From NCBI RefSeq assembly GCF_958298935.1, contig NC_084922.1, positions 47,275,458 to 47,339,457 of the forward strand: 64,000 nucleotides of DNA, given 5' to 3'. Positions 11,817 to 22,671 of this stretch are shown one piece after another. The notes under the pieces were generated by a model. It worked only from the letters and a program-made list of their open reading frames with translations. It had not been told where the DNA came from and did not search any database. Source of the stretch: Phragmites australis. Taxonomy: Eukaryota; Streptophyta; Magnoliopsida; Poales; Poaceae. How positions within the stretch are numbered: position 1 is the stretch's first letter; each line of letters opens with the position of its first letter. The translations under genes and the position numbers were made by a program.

Positions 11817-13250
11817 TGTTGAAGGATTAACTCCTGTCGCAGGGATCCCGAGAGACCCCTTTTTAGAGATTCGACCGGGGGGATGATCCTGAATAAGTTC
11901 GTCGGAGGAATAAATGGGAATGAATGCAACGGCCGATGGTGGGGGTGATGACCAAGCGCAAGAAGAAGTAAATGCACCGGAATTTAGACAGGTTCGGGCC
12001 GCATGGGGGCGTAATACCCTACTCCTGTATGGATGCTATAACTGTCCTGAGGAAGTCCCTCAAGGATGTTGCTGGTTACAAGGATGTTGACCTAACTATG
12101 AGCTTAAGGCTCCTTGTTCTTCGGCTGGAACTGTGCTCAACCTTGCTCACAGTGTCCACCCTCGGTCTCTCGTCGTTGTTGGTCTTTTGTTCGTCTTCTT
12201 TTTTCCCTTCTGTGTTGCCGGCTATTTTAAGTATTCGCCGGCCACGACATGCCCCGAACGGAAAGGAGGGGGCTCGAGTTCCGAGATGCCATAAATGGAA
12301 AGGGCATCATCATTTCCTATGGGTGAAGTGACCGGGGGTGGAAAATGCATCGCACGCCCGGTCGCCCGTCACCATAAATGCCCTGGCAACGGGCGCCGTG
12401 GAGAGGGCCCACCGGGCAGCCGCAGAGCGACCCGGCGTGCCCGCCCTGTCTTGTTCCCCTGCCACAGCAGTGCGGCAGACGGAACGCCTTGATCCTCACG
12501 ACGTTATCCCAAGACAAGCCGGATGGCACGGGACGGGACCTGTGCAATTAGTGCCCCCACGCCTCTCTGCCAAAACGTGGCAGGAACTGACGTTAAGCGC
12601 GGCGGGAGCAGTTAGAGGTGTCAGGCCACGCACACTCATTAAATACGGCCTCGGACCTCTGGCTGGTTGACACCTCATTGGCATGCCCCTCGGGGGCCTT
12701 TCTGGGTCGTCAGGGTACCGAGTGCTCGGGGGTACTGTTCACATCCCCGAGCACTCTCTCCCGAGAATGCCCATCCTTGTCCTCGGGGTGCCGGGTGCTC
12801 GGAGGTACTGTTCATCTCCCCGAGCACTCTCTCCGAGGCACTCTTGCATGAATCCTCGAGGAACCGTGTGCTCGGGGGCTGCCACATGCAGCCCCAAGCA
12901 CTCTCTCCCGAGCACTCTTGTACGAATCTTCGAGGAACCGAGCGCTCGGGAGCTGCCGCACGCAGCTCCGAGCACTCTCTCCCGGAACTTAGCTCTTCTG
13001 ATCGTCGGGGGACTAGGGTGCTCGGGGATGACCGGGCACCTCCCCGAGCACTTTCTTCCTGATACTCGGATTCCGTGGATCATCGGGGTACTGGGGTACT
13101 CGGGGGGCCACCGACCGTGGCCCCGAGCACCTTCTCCCGGGACTTGGCCTTTCCTCATCCCATAAGAGAGACCTCGCGGGATGGCGCCATGTGGCGGATG
13201 GTCGGCCTGGCCTCGGGATTCGGGGACCTCTGGTTCCTGATACACCGACA
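11817..13250 (-). mobile_element. Solo LTR 1 (TSD GCCGC)
   Basis: A 1434-bp solo long terminal repeat lies in reverse orientation. On the plus strand it starts TGTTGAAGG and ends CACCGACA, and is flanked by identical 5-bp duplications GCCGC (11812-11816 and 13251-13255). No internal retrotransposon sequence is present, so it is a product of LTR-LTR recombination. It shares U3, leader and termini with the LTR at 52734-54147. A TATA-like TTAAAATA (minus strand) lies near 12225-12235. Its U3 holds an array of hairpin units (separate entry). Long open frames inside it are artefacts of GC-rich repeats. Confidence 0.9.
12700..13145. repeat. Array of GTGCTCGGGG...CCCCGAGCAC hairpin units in LTR 1
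   Basis: About six diverged units of roughly 70-85 bp. Each contains an inverted pair of the type GTGCTCGGGG and CCCCGAGCAC around a short variable loop, joined by spacers ending in CTCTCTCCCGAG. The units lie in the U3 part of solo LTR 1. The same design recurs in the two other solo LTRs. Confidence 0.85.
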
Positions 13251-13255
13251 GCCGC

Positions 13256-14636
13256 CCTCTTCCTCCGCCACCCGCCACCCCCTTTCCTCCGCCTCTGCCG
13301 CCCCTTCCCTCCTTCGCAAACCGCCGCCGTCACCACCACTCGCATCCTCTACACTCCCTCATCTGCCGACATACACTGAGCGCCGTCGTCTGACCCATCC
13401 ACAGCACGTGCGATCCCTCTCCCAATCCGCTCATGATTTGGAAGGAGAGGGCTTTGATTCGATCAAGGGGCCTCGATCTCGACAACAAGGAGTTCGGTTC
13501 ACGCTGTGACACGCTCGATCTGGGAGGGGATTGTGTCAATTCAGGCGTGGGGGATCAATTTCCATGAGGAGTATGGTTTGTGCCGCCAGTTGATCGATCG
13601 GGTAGGGAGGGTGTCGATTCAGCGGGTTAGATTGATTTGTGCCCATACTCTTGGCCGTCGTCCTACAGCCAGCCTTAATCACTCTCATGCTGGCAACGAC
13701 CCATGGTTGCTGGTCCATGCTCGCCGGCGACATGGGGTCTGAGTTGAGTAGCGAGGGCTTTGGTGTGGAGAGTGCATCTCTGGAGTGAATTCAGTTATGC
13801 AGTTCGAGTGAAAGAAATTTTCTTTGTGAAATTCATGGAGATATTGATGCTGCTGGGTCCTTTCATGAACAATCCTAAGGATCTTCTCTATGGAGCTTTT
13901 CTTAGTAATATTGCCTTGTTATTTTGCTACTCTGTCTATTAGTCATTTGTACCGTTCTTTCTTGCACTAATTTGTAAAGATCTGAAAAGGCTAACAATTC
14001 TTGTTTCGAATAATGTTTCAGGGCTGAAAGCGATGATGGAATGTTGTCAAATATTTCAAGGAGGTTCTATGAGGGTATGTGTTCTTCGTATCATATTCAC
14101 AATTTCATTTAATTGACGAGAGAGTTGCATAAAAAGACCAGAGCAAAAATATGTATCAGCTCTGCACCAGGCATAGGATTTCATATGAGAGCTCTCCCCT
14201 TTCTGTAACTGTTGTGCACCTGATGTGTTCTTACCAGCAAATTTTAGAAATTATACATTTACACTAGTGATTTCATCAGCCCCCCACTAGAGTTTTGCTT
14301 AGTGACTGATGTGAGTTAAGCTGAGCACTGAAAATTTTTGGCTTGCTTGAGTTTGTGAGACATAATTGAGCGGTTAACGATGTCTTGCTTCAATCTACTA
14401 CAATTTTGTTCCTTTTAATGAAGTACAACCTTATCTCCTTGGCTCTTCATGCACATTACCTATTGTGTTTGTTGAGCACCACTGCTACTGGTCTGCCCCC
14501 TGACACGCGAGATCCGTTCTATATTAAAACTAGGTGCATGGTACTTCCTAAACAGGGTTCTTTTTACGGTGAAAGTGTTATCAGAATGTAACAACTTACT
14601 GTTGCATAATAACTTTACGAGGACTATAATGGTAGT
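13256..14636 (+). other. Unidentified transcript-like region split by LTRs
   Basis: GC-rich, CT-rich leader-like sequence (13256-13500) passes into AT-rich intron-like DNA. A possible small exon lies at about 14022-14073 between a TTTCAG acceptor and a GGTATGTG donor; it could encode AESDDGMLSNISRRFYE. Positions 13780-13940 contain an open stretch (VKEIFFVKFMEILMLLGPF). I recognise no family. The region continues beyond LTR 2, so this may be a decayed gene or a captured gene fragment. Confidence 0.35.
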
Positions 14637-15854
14637 TGTCGGTGGATGAACACCGCAAGCGGGGATCTTGAGGGACCCCCTTTGAGATTCGGCCGATGGG
14701 CTGATTCTAGATCTACCTCGTACGTGGGGTTAATGCGAATGTGTGGGATCTAGGTGGGACGGATGATCGTCGGCTAGTAGGAGTAAATGCACAAGGGAGT
14801 TAGACAGGTTCGGCCCGCACAGAGGCATAATACCCTACTCTGTGTGTCTGATGTGCTATTAATGCTCTTGAAATGCCTTTATCTGAATTTCTGTGTTACA
14901 AGGTTTTTTGGTCTATCTATCAAGTCTTGAGCTCCGGTCTTCAAGTGCCGGTCTCTCTGAACTTGTGCGAAGGTGAGCTCCGATTAGCCTCTAACTTCAA
15001 CCTTGCAGAACTTGTTCTTCTACGAAGTGCTCTCCCCCCCCCCCCCCTCCCCTTTTATCCTATCGGGGGGAGGCTCGGCGTGCCCAGAACGGGGACACGA
15101 GTTTTCGTAAGCCATAAATGGAAAGCAACTTTTGTGAGTCTACAGTTTGATGTTACAGGGGTTGAAAATGCACCCTTCGGTCGGTCCCGTCGGTCATTAC
15201 GCCCTAACTTTAGCAGGTGCAGGGGGGTCCCACCGGCCAGTCACTGAATATCCCCGCATGCCCGTCCGGTCAGAGTAGATCTGACACGGTCTGACGTCGT
15301 AGGGCGACAGGCGATACGCCTCGAGCCCAACAACGATATCTTCAAGCCGTCTTCCTTTATGGGTCCCGCAGGGTGACACGCGATGGGACCTTCCTGCCAG
15401 CCGGTGGCAGGGACTGACGTACTCAGTACGACAGGCGTGGGGGGAGTGGTTGGATGTGACAGGCCATGCTCCCTCTTAAATGCAGCATCGGGATTCCCAC
15501 CGATTGACACCTCACTGTGGAGCCCTTGCGGGGTCCACCGGCAAGGGGCTTCTCAGGTCCTCGGAGAACTCTAGGTACTCGGGGACCAACTGTTCTTGGC
15601 CCCGAGCACCCCCTCCCGGGCCTGGTTCTTCTCGGGTACTCGGGGGCCAACTATGCTTGGCCCCAATCACCCCCTCCCAGATTGGCTCTTCTCGGGTCCT
15701 CGGGGAACTCCGGGTACTCAGGGGCCAACTGTTCTTGGCCCCAAGCACCCCCTCCCGGGTCTGGCTCTTCTCGGACCCTCGGGGATGGCGCCATGTGGCA
15801 CTGTGCTGACCTGGCCTCAGAACTCGGGAACCCCCGGTTTCCATATCACTGATA
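14637..15854 (-). mobile_element. Solo LTR 2 (TSD GTAGT)
   Basis: A 1218-bp solo LTR in reverse orientation, bounded by TGTCGGTGG on the left and TCACTGATA on the right, so the minus-strand TG start has mutated to TA. It is flanked by perfect duplications GTAGT (14632-14636 and 15855-15859). It is related to LTR 1 but diverged (for example GGGGATCTTGAGGGACCCCC against GGGATCCCGAGAGACCCC in LTR 1). A minus-strand TATA-like GATAAAAGG lies near 15050-15060. Hairpin units occur at about 15560-15780. Confidence 0.9.
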
Positions 15855-15859
15855 GTAGT

Positions 15860-17095
15860 CTTGAGCAATAATACATAAAATAGGTGCAAGCATAGCTAAA
15901 AGAGAACATTTTGTTTCTGTTTATTTGAACCTAATACTATCTTTATTTATCTTCTGCTTCAGCAGTGACTGCCAGGTTTTTGAACATTGTATAGTGACCT
16001 TTCAGATTTGAGAGACTTTTCAATTGAATACGTGATGCATTATTATGAATGCAGTTCATCTGGCCAATGAATCTAGAAACTAAAACAAATTTCAGATAAA
16101 GATGTAGTAGACCAATTAGCGTTGTGATAGCATGGCAGCATCGCTCACTACATGCGCAATGCTTGATAGCAGTTAGTGATGGAGGGTATTTTAAGTCTTC
16201 AGTGCTTTATGTACTTGAGTTGGTAGATACTCTGAACACATCTTAGTATTAGAGTACTAACTTACTGGATGTTTCTTAAGGGAAGAGCTGGAGAGCTGCA
16301 ATTGATAGGTTGAAAAGGTCCAGTAATACAACTATACAAGTTTACAAGATGAAGAACTAAAGATAAATGCATAAGTATAGGGGAACAAGAGGTCCAAGGT
16401 ACTATTTCTCTTTGATAGTATGCCAAATATCCTGCTGCAACCAAATTTCAGGAGATATGTTTGTGCCCTCTTCAGCCAGTTCAGAAAGCAATCACAATGG
16501 AGCAATCATCTTGTGGTGTTTGTCAATTACAGGTTCTAGAGAGTGCTAAACACTTTATTATTTTTAGCAGTTATATCAGTTTATGATCTTAGTCAATAAC
16601 AAGTAATGTAGAGTGCTAAATATTTACTATTTCTAGTAGTTTTAGTCAGCATTGTGGATATTATCTAAATTTGTGGGTGCTCCATCTTGGATAATATTTT
16701 TATTTCAAGCAATAGCTTCCAATCAAAAGGTTTATGGCAGTTACTTTTCTAACTTGGCAGTCCATAGGATTGTTTGTGATCTTTGAATGATTCTTGTCTC
16801 ATGTTTGCAGAGTAAATGCTGCAGTTTCAAATGCTCAAAATATGATTTTATGTCATGTAGTCAAATGTACGCTAAACGGTAGGGCCACCAGGGTGTTAAA
16901 CTCAAGATTGTGGTTTGTTTGTCTAAAAAATATGTTGTACTTCACAAAATGAGTCAACAAAATGTGGATGCTATGATGCAAAATTAGATACCAATGTGAA
17001 TGCCTTGATATCAAAATGTTAATAGCTCCTTACATCTATTAATGTAAGCAATATCTATACATATGCTTGATGTCATCTTGTGTAATTTTTGTTTC
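15860..17095 (+). other. Intron-like DNA with possible exons, no gene identified
   Basis: AT-rich sequence. A possible exon at about 16450-16541 (reading CLCPLQPVQKAITMEQSSC) lies between a TTTCAG-like acceptor and CAG/GTTCTAG, and another at about 16811-16845 after TTTGCAG. They share orientation with the pieces at 13256-14075, suggesting one disrupted gene or captured fragment. I could not name the family. Confidence 0.3.
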
Positions 17096-17122
17096 TGTTG
17101 CAACACACGAGTATTCAACTAG
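17096..17122 (+). mobile_element. Helitron-like 3' terminus A
   Basis: The palindrome TGTTGCAACA (17096-17105) is followed 13 bases later by CTAG (17119-17122) and a T. A short hairpin then CTRR, inserted before T, is the Helitron 3' end signature. GTTGCAAC-type palindromes ending in CTAGT are common at grass Helitron ends. The matching 5' end was not found. Confidence 0.5.
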
Positions 17123-18109
17123 TTACTCAAAAAATACATAGTGGTCGTTCCTCAACCAGGCAGACCATCCAACCGTCCTCCTCCGTCCATCCAAATGATC
17201 GAGGCATGAGCGGCCCGAATGACTGCATCTCCCTTTGCCCCCGCTCCGCTCGTTATTCCTTCCGACTGTTGTGCGCTGATAGGTGGGCCCTACGTGGCGT
17301 GTCCATTTCCCTCACAAACTGGACTGCCCAACCTCCCACATGCATAGAAATCATAGTGCAGCACGTCTCGGCGCCCTGAGAAATCCAGATCTTGGCGCCG
17401 GTGCGCCGGTGGCATGGACAACTGAGCCATGTCGTCATCGGCGCACCGTCCCCGTGTTGCTTGTGGCCCATCGGACGATGCCTCGAGCTCTGGATCCCGC
17501 AGCCATGGATGCCACATCGCGCATCGACGAGGGGCGCCATTGCTCTGAGTCACCATGGATCCTGCTGCCCTCGCCTGAGCCGCCGTCGGATCCCATCGGG
17601 CTCCCTCCACGTAGATGCATCACCGGATGCCGTCGGGCTCCCTCCACGCAAATGCGTCGGCGGGATGCCTCCATGGAGAGATTAGGAGGACGACTGTATC
17701 TCGGTGGCGGCAGATCCCAGAGAAGAGCAGCTCCATGTTGTCATCACCGTAGTCACACTCGTCACGGTCGACCTGCCTCTGCTCTTCCTCCTCTTCCCCA
17801 GCTCCGGCTCCTATGCCGCCTCATCGCGGTCGCACAGGTCGTGGGGTCTGGGGTGAGGAGGAAGGTGCCACCATGGATGTGTCGAGTTCGGAGCTCGTCA
17901 ACGATGGCGCATGGCAGCCCACGGTAGAGGGATGGGGACAGGTGGAGGCAGCAGGAGGTGCAGGTACACACGGAGAGCGATCGAAGGATCCATTCTTCTA
18001 GATGTTGGGTGGCCGAAGGATCCATTCCTCTTCCCTGCATCGCACAGCCACTGCCATCTCCGACGATGCCGATCGACGGGCTGTCGTAGCCCATTCACAG
18101 CACGAAAGC

Positions 18110-18400
18110 GGCCATGGACTCCCTCATCACCATCCTTGGAAGGGTGCTCCTGGGCTCCGTCATCGCGGCTGACGACCTCGTGGCTGCGCTCTTGTACGAC
18201 GTCGACGTCGACGTCGCCCACGCCATGACTGGACACCTCCGGGGCACCGGATCAGGCACCGGGAAAGACTGCCTCTGTCGTTGGCTCTACGACGTGTTCT
18301 GGTCCAGCGTCCCTGAGCACTAGCTCATGGTACTGCGCTTCGTGCCCACACTGGCTGGTGTGTACATGTGCCGCGTTGGCCAACGCCATGTCCCATGCTC
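18110..18400 (+). pseudogene. Hyccin (FAM126)-like gene fragment
   Basis: The plus-strand frame from 18114 reads GRVLLGSVIAADDLVAALL, then GTGSGTGKDCLCRWLYDVF and, after a stop at 18321, LMVLRFVPTLAGVYMCRV. This fits the N-terminal part of plant hyccin proteins, recalled as DNNLCRWLYDTFQS followed by LRFLPVIAGVYLSRA. Hyccin is a partner of the PI4-kinase complex that makes PI4P at the plasma membrane. Only about 90 codons remain and the frame has a stop, so it cannot give a working protein. It lies directly upstream of the PPR fragment. Confidence 0.6.
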
Positions 18401-18429
18401 TCACTTGCAAGCTACCCTCCTCTGCCGGC

Positions 18430-19600
18430 TCTGCCAATGTCCACAGCAGTCTCCACCACCTTGCTCAACATGTACTGCAAACTAACTTCTGATGCCCGCA
18501 GGGAGTTTAATGAAATGTTGCATTGGAATGAGGTGTCATGGACCGCTATGGTGTCCGGTTATGCTGCGGGGAAGTGCTCCAAGGAGGCATTTGAGTTCTT
18601 TCAGGTGATGCTTTAGGAGAGTTTGTTGGAGAAAAATGAGTTTCTCACCACTGTAGTTCTTAGCACAGCTAGTGTGCCATCGGGTTTGCTTATGGGGCTT
18701 CAGGTGCATGGGCTGGTTGTGAAGGATGGGTTGGTGGGATTTGTGTCTGTGGAGAATTCGTTTGTCACTGTGTATGCAAAGGCTGAGTATATGGATGAAG
18801 CTCTGCATGTGTTTGAGTCGTCAAAGGAGAGGGACTCCATCACGTGGTCAGTGATGATCACTCAGTACGCTCATAATGGAGAAGAGGACAGCACAACTCG
18901 GATGTTCTTATAGATGCATGCTGCAGGATTCTCACCAACGGAATTCACCTTTGTTGGGGTACTGAACACATGCAGTGACATGGGATTGTTAGCGGTTGGG
19001 AAGCAGGCACATGGTTTGATGGTGAAGATTGGGTTTGGGATGCAGGTGTATGTAAAGAGTGCAATGGTTGACAGGTATGCCAAGTGCGGTTGTATTGGTG
19101 ATGCAAAAGATGGGTTTCATCAGTTGTACGATGTTGACAATGTTGTCCTTTAGACAACAATGATCGTTTGGCATGTGCAGAATGGGGAGCATGAGGAAGC
19201 CCTGTTGTTGTATGCCTTATTGGATAAAGAGGGCATCATGCCTAGTGATTTGACTATAACTAGCGTTTTTAGAGCACGTGCGTGCCTTGCAACATTTGGA
19301 GCCAGGGAAGCAATTGCATGCCCAAATCTTGAAGTGTGGGTTTGGCTTGGGTGTTTCTATTGGAAGTGCTATGTCTACAATGTATTCAAAGTGTGGGAAC
19401 CTTGAAGATGGCATGATAGTCTTCAGAAGTATGTTTGATAGGGATGTTATTGCATGGAACTTGATCATTTCTGGATTTTCACAAAATGAGTGTAGCAATG
19501 GTGCACTTGACCTATTCGAAGAGATAAAGCTAGAGGGTACTGCACCTGATCATATAACATGCAACCGTTGTTTTGGTTTTAACTCCTTTAGCTATATCCA
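18430..19600 (+). pseudogene. PPR (PLS-type) gene fragment
   Basis: Successive plus-strand frames encode pentatricopeptide repeats: LLNMYCKLTSDARREFNEM, WNEVSWTAMVSGYAAGK, LLMGLQVHGLVVKDGLVG, DSITWSVMITQYAHNGEE, FTFVGVLNTCSDMGLL, VKSAMVDRYAKCG, LEPGKQLHAQILKCGFGLG, AMSTMYSKCGNLEDG and DVIAWNLIISGFSQNE. The order resembles the protein recalled as Arabidopsis At2g33680. In-frame stops lie at 18614, 18911 and 19151, and one frameshift lies near 19280-19310. No start or E/DYW tail is present; homology stops near 19595. PPR proteins bind organelle RNA; this copy is dead. Confidence 0.85.
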
Positions 19601-19879
19601 TGTTGCATGTAATTGGAAATAGAAATCTTTTCATTTCTATATCTGCTGGTTGCTCGACCAAGGTGTGAAGTGACATGCTAACACTATTACCTTTTTTAAG
19701 GACAAACGCCACAACATGATGATTACTTGTAACCGAAAGTTTTGATTAACAATACTTTTCGATCTATTTCTTTTTACTCAGACTTGATGGTTAGTTTTAG
19801 AGGAGCCAATAATATCATTATGTATATATATATTTTTAATTTTTATTATAACATACGAGTATTCAACTAGTGTGTATAT

Positions 19880-21490
19880 ATATATTTGACAGATCGGCCG
19901 GGGCGGGCAGGCGATCGGTAGGTAGCACCAGCAGATGACTTCAGTAATGCAGAAAGAGGCCAAGGCTGGACCAAATATGGCTGGACGGGTCCAGACAAAT
20001 TTTCTCCGGGGCCTGCTGCAAACCTGACGCCCTGACCCAAGACTCATCCTGATCGAAATCGCTTCACGGGCCGGCCCCGATCAAATTCAGCGATCTCCTG
20101 GTCCTGCCTGCATGCCTGATTATCCGATCTTGCGTAGCTCTTAACTGCAGGCCGGTGGGAACAGGATTTCTTTATTACTTTCGGTACTCTCTACTGTCAG
20201 TCCCAGGTCCTACTTAAACACAGGTTCACAGCCCGACAGTCGTGTCGAAAGAAAGAAAGAAAGGTTAGGGTCACAGTATAAGCAGCTTTCGCATTCAATT
20301 TGAACTGATCAAGACTGTTCAAGGATGAGGCTCTGCTACTTACCGAGTGACACCGACCTGCAAGGCGGCAGACAGCGGACGATGAGCACGCTTGCTCCGT
20401 TGTGCGCTGGTCGTTTCCAATTCGTATGTCTCAGACAAAGTCTCTCTTTGTTTAGAATTGTAAAAACTAAATTGTAATTAAAATTTAAAAGTTAAAGTAA
20501 ACCGTTAAATCGTAAAAGTCAGATTATTATTATAATTTAAAAACTGAAACAAGCAGTCGGTTGTAAAAACTGGATTGTTATAATATAACATTCAGGTTGT
20601 AACAATCCAGCGATTCAATTTTCACCAAATTGTAATAATTCATAATCCAGTTTTTACAATATAAATTTTACGATCCAACTTCTTACAATCTACCATCTAT
20701 AAACTATTTTTCACATTTTCCAACTAAAACAAATATGTCTAAATAACCATTCAAAAAAGCAAGTACTCCTGGTACTCCCCGGACTGCTTTCCCAAGCTTA
20801 AAAAAGGTAACGACCTTGTCACGATCGAGGTCGATAAGGCGTTTCTTTCGCATACTGCCGGTTCTAATTATCCAACGGGAATGATTGAACTACATTGCAC
20901 GTTGCTTAAGTACGCTGAATGCTCAGATGGTTAGCTAAAATACACGCTCTCAATCATGCTAAGATGGTTTATACTTTATAGTATCAACCAGATATGCACA
21001 TCAACGTATGCATACGGAATGTACATGACGGATAGTACGCGTGTTGTCTGTACGTAGTACTCACCTCACGTGACCTTTTATATGTGTTGATGTACTATTG
21101 AGGTGTTGTATCAACCGGGGAACAATACCGCTCTAATCAATCATCTTGTTTGCTTTTGTCCAATCAAATAATCAGTACTTTGGTTACCAGACTCCAACTG
21201 GGGTTGAAATAAAAATTTAATAAAAAAACTATTTTTTGAGCAAGAAAAAAAAAACTATTGAAGGCCTCAAAAGGACCATCAGTTATGTTGGATGTGCTGC
21301 ACCAGACGACCGATCGATTCTTGAACTCGGAAAGGCAATAGGGACCACGGTACTCTCCGACTGGGAACCATTCAATTCTCTACTACTCGTGGAATCATTA
21401 GAAACCATTTGAATTCGTATGAATTATTATTGCTCGGCTTCTTTCTTAGGTCCCTTGCTTAGCTTGCCCGGTCCCGGTCCTTGCCTGCTG
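19880..21490. other. Intergenic with MITE remnants
   Basis: No supported gene. A GAAAGAAAGAAAG run lies near 20246-20262. Positions about 20441-20740 hold a MITE-like stretch whose interior (TTGTAAAAACTGGATTGT against CAATCCAGTTTTTACAAT) is self-complementary and resembles the MITE at 58937-59223. Confidence 0.5.
20441..20740. mobile_element. Tourist-like MITE (borders approximate)
   Basis: The left end TCTCTCTTTGTTTAG and the right end AAACAAATATGTC are roughly inverted. Inside, AACTGGATTGTTA and AATCCAGTTTTTACAAT are inverted. The internal words match the element at 58937-59223, so the two belong to related families. A target duplication was not identified with certainty. Confidence 0.5.
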
Positions 21491-21501
21491 GCCGGCACGA
21501 C

Positions 21502-22671
21502 CAGGGTTAAAAAATCATCGGTAACCGTCCAAAAATCGCGGTTATCGATCTTCTCGGTCCGATCCGGTTTTAGAAACCGAACGGTAACTAAAATTTGAAT
21601 TCAAAAAATTTGAAAAAAAAAATTCAAAAAAATCTTTAAAAAAACTAGACACAATTCTAAGACCTTCTATGAAAAAAAAAATTCAAAAATAATGTCGTTT
21701 GCATCATATTCTATAGGTAGAAAGTTTGAAAAAAATGAAAAAAATTGAAGCGTGCGGCTCAGTTATTAACTCACGTTAAGGAAAAGTGTAACATGCAAAC
21801 ACATATTTTTTTTTTATAAAACATATTTTAAGAGAATCTTTAAAATTTATTTCACTTTATTTAGAGTTTTATTAAATTCTCTATGATTTTTACAAAGTTC
21901 ACAAGCATAAAGTGAATATGTTAAGAAACAGGACTGTAATTAACTTTTTCATGTCTACTATTATTTTTTCTACATAAATCATAGTATAAATAAGCTAATG
22001 AAAGTGGTTTCACTAATTTTTGAGGTGTGATGGGTCAGTTATGAATTAATCTAGTCGCAACACATTTACACAATCATACATGTTACAATAACTAATTCAT
22101 GAGTTCATGTATTTTTAAAAGATATAGGATCATGTAATAAGACTAAAAAAATTAGTTTCATGATTTTTGGATTAGCAAAGAGTAAACTATGCATTTAACT
22201 TGGTTTAACGAATAAAATTTCTCACAGAAAATTTTGAACTTTTTTATGAGTATAAATACTTTTATCATGTAGATCATGTTACAAGGAAGCCAACAAAATT
22301 TGTTTCACTTGATTTGAAGCTCAGATGAATTAGTTATTGATTTTACAAGATTGAGCTCTTTTTTAGTTTTTTGTTGAACTGCGCTGAAATTCGATAAAAC
22401 CGCTCGATAAATCGAGAAAACCGAGCGGTTACCGACCCAAACCGCTCGGTAATCGACCAAATCAAAAATGCGAGAAAATCGCTCAGTAACCGACCAAAAC
22501 CGAGCGGTTACCGAAAGGGCAAAAACACGATTTTTTCGCAAAAATTCAAATTTTGCCAAATGAATTTTCTCCGAATTTTTTTGAATTTTTGACCAGTAAC
22601 CGCGGTTACCGCGAGATTTCGGTTACCGCCGGAGCTCGGTAACCAAGCTCCAGTCGGTAACGTGAACCTTG
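21502..22671. mobile_element. Non-autonomous hAT-like element (8-bp TSD)
   Basis: A 1170-bp non-coding element beginning CAGGGTT and ending AACCTTG, imperfectly inverted and typical of hAT termini. It is flanked by GGCACGAC (21494-21501) and GGTACGAC (22672-22679), an 8-bp duplication with one mismatch. Both ends are packed with the words CGGTAACCG and GGTTACCG in both orientations, while the middle is AT-rich. No transposase is present. The 84-codon minus-strand frame at 22305-22559 is a by-product of the repeated words. Confidence 0.6.

Larger units (their letters stand above)
17123..19870 (+). mobile_element. Helitron-like segment carrying captured gene fragments
   Basis: The right end (ACATACGAGTATTC then AACTAG at 19851-19870, followed by T) repeats the 3' terminus at 17122 (ACACACGAGTATTC then AACTAG) almost exactly. 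Between them lie GC-rich sequence of unknown origin (17130-18100), a hyccin-like fragment and a long PPR fragment, all on the plus strand and all broken. Capture of several unrelated same-strand gene pieces is typical of maize-type Helitrons. No 5' TC terminus was identified and no Rep/helicase is present, so this would be a non-autonomous element. A chance duplication of the 20-bp motif cannot be excluded. Confidence 0.5.

Noticed and set aside
12683..13278. Long open frames on both strands within LTR 1 (up to 179 codons)
   Set aside because: They run through GC-rich hairpin repeats of a solo LTR and repeat similar peptides in several frames, which is an artefact of repeat composition.
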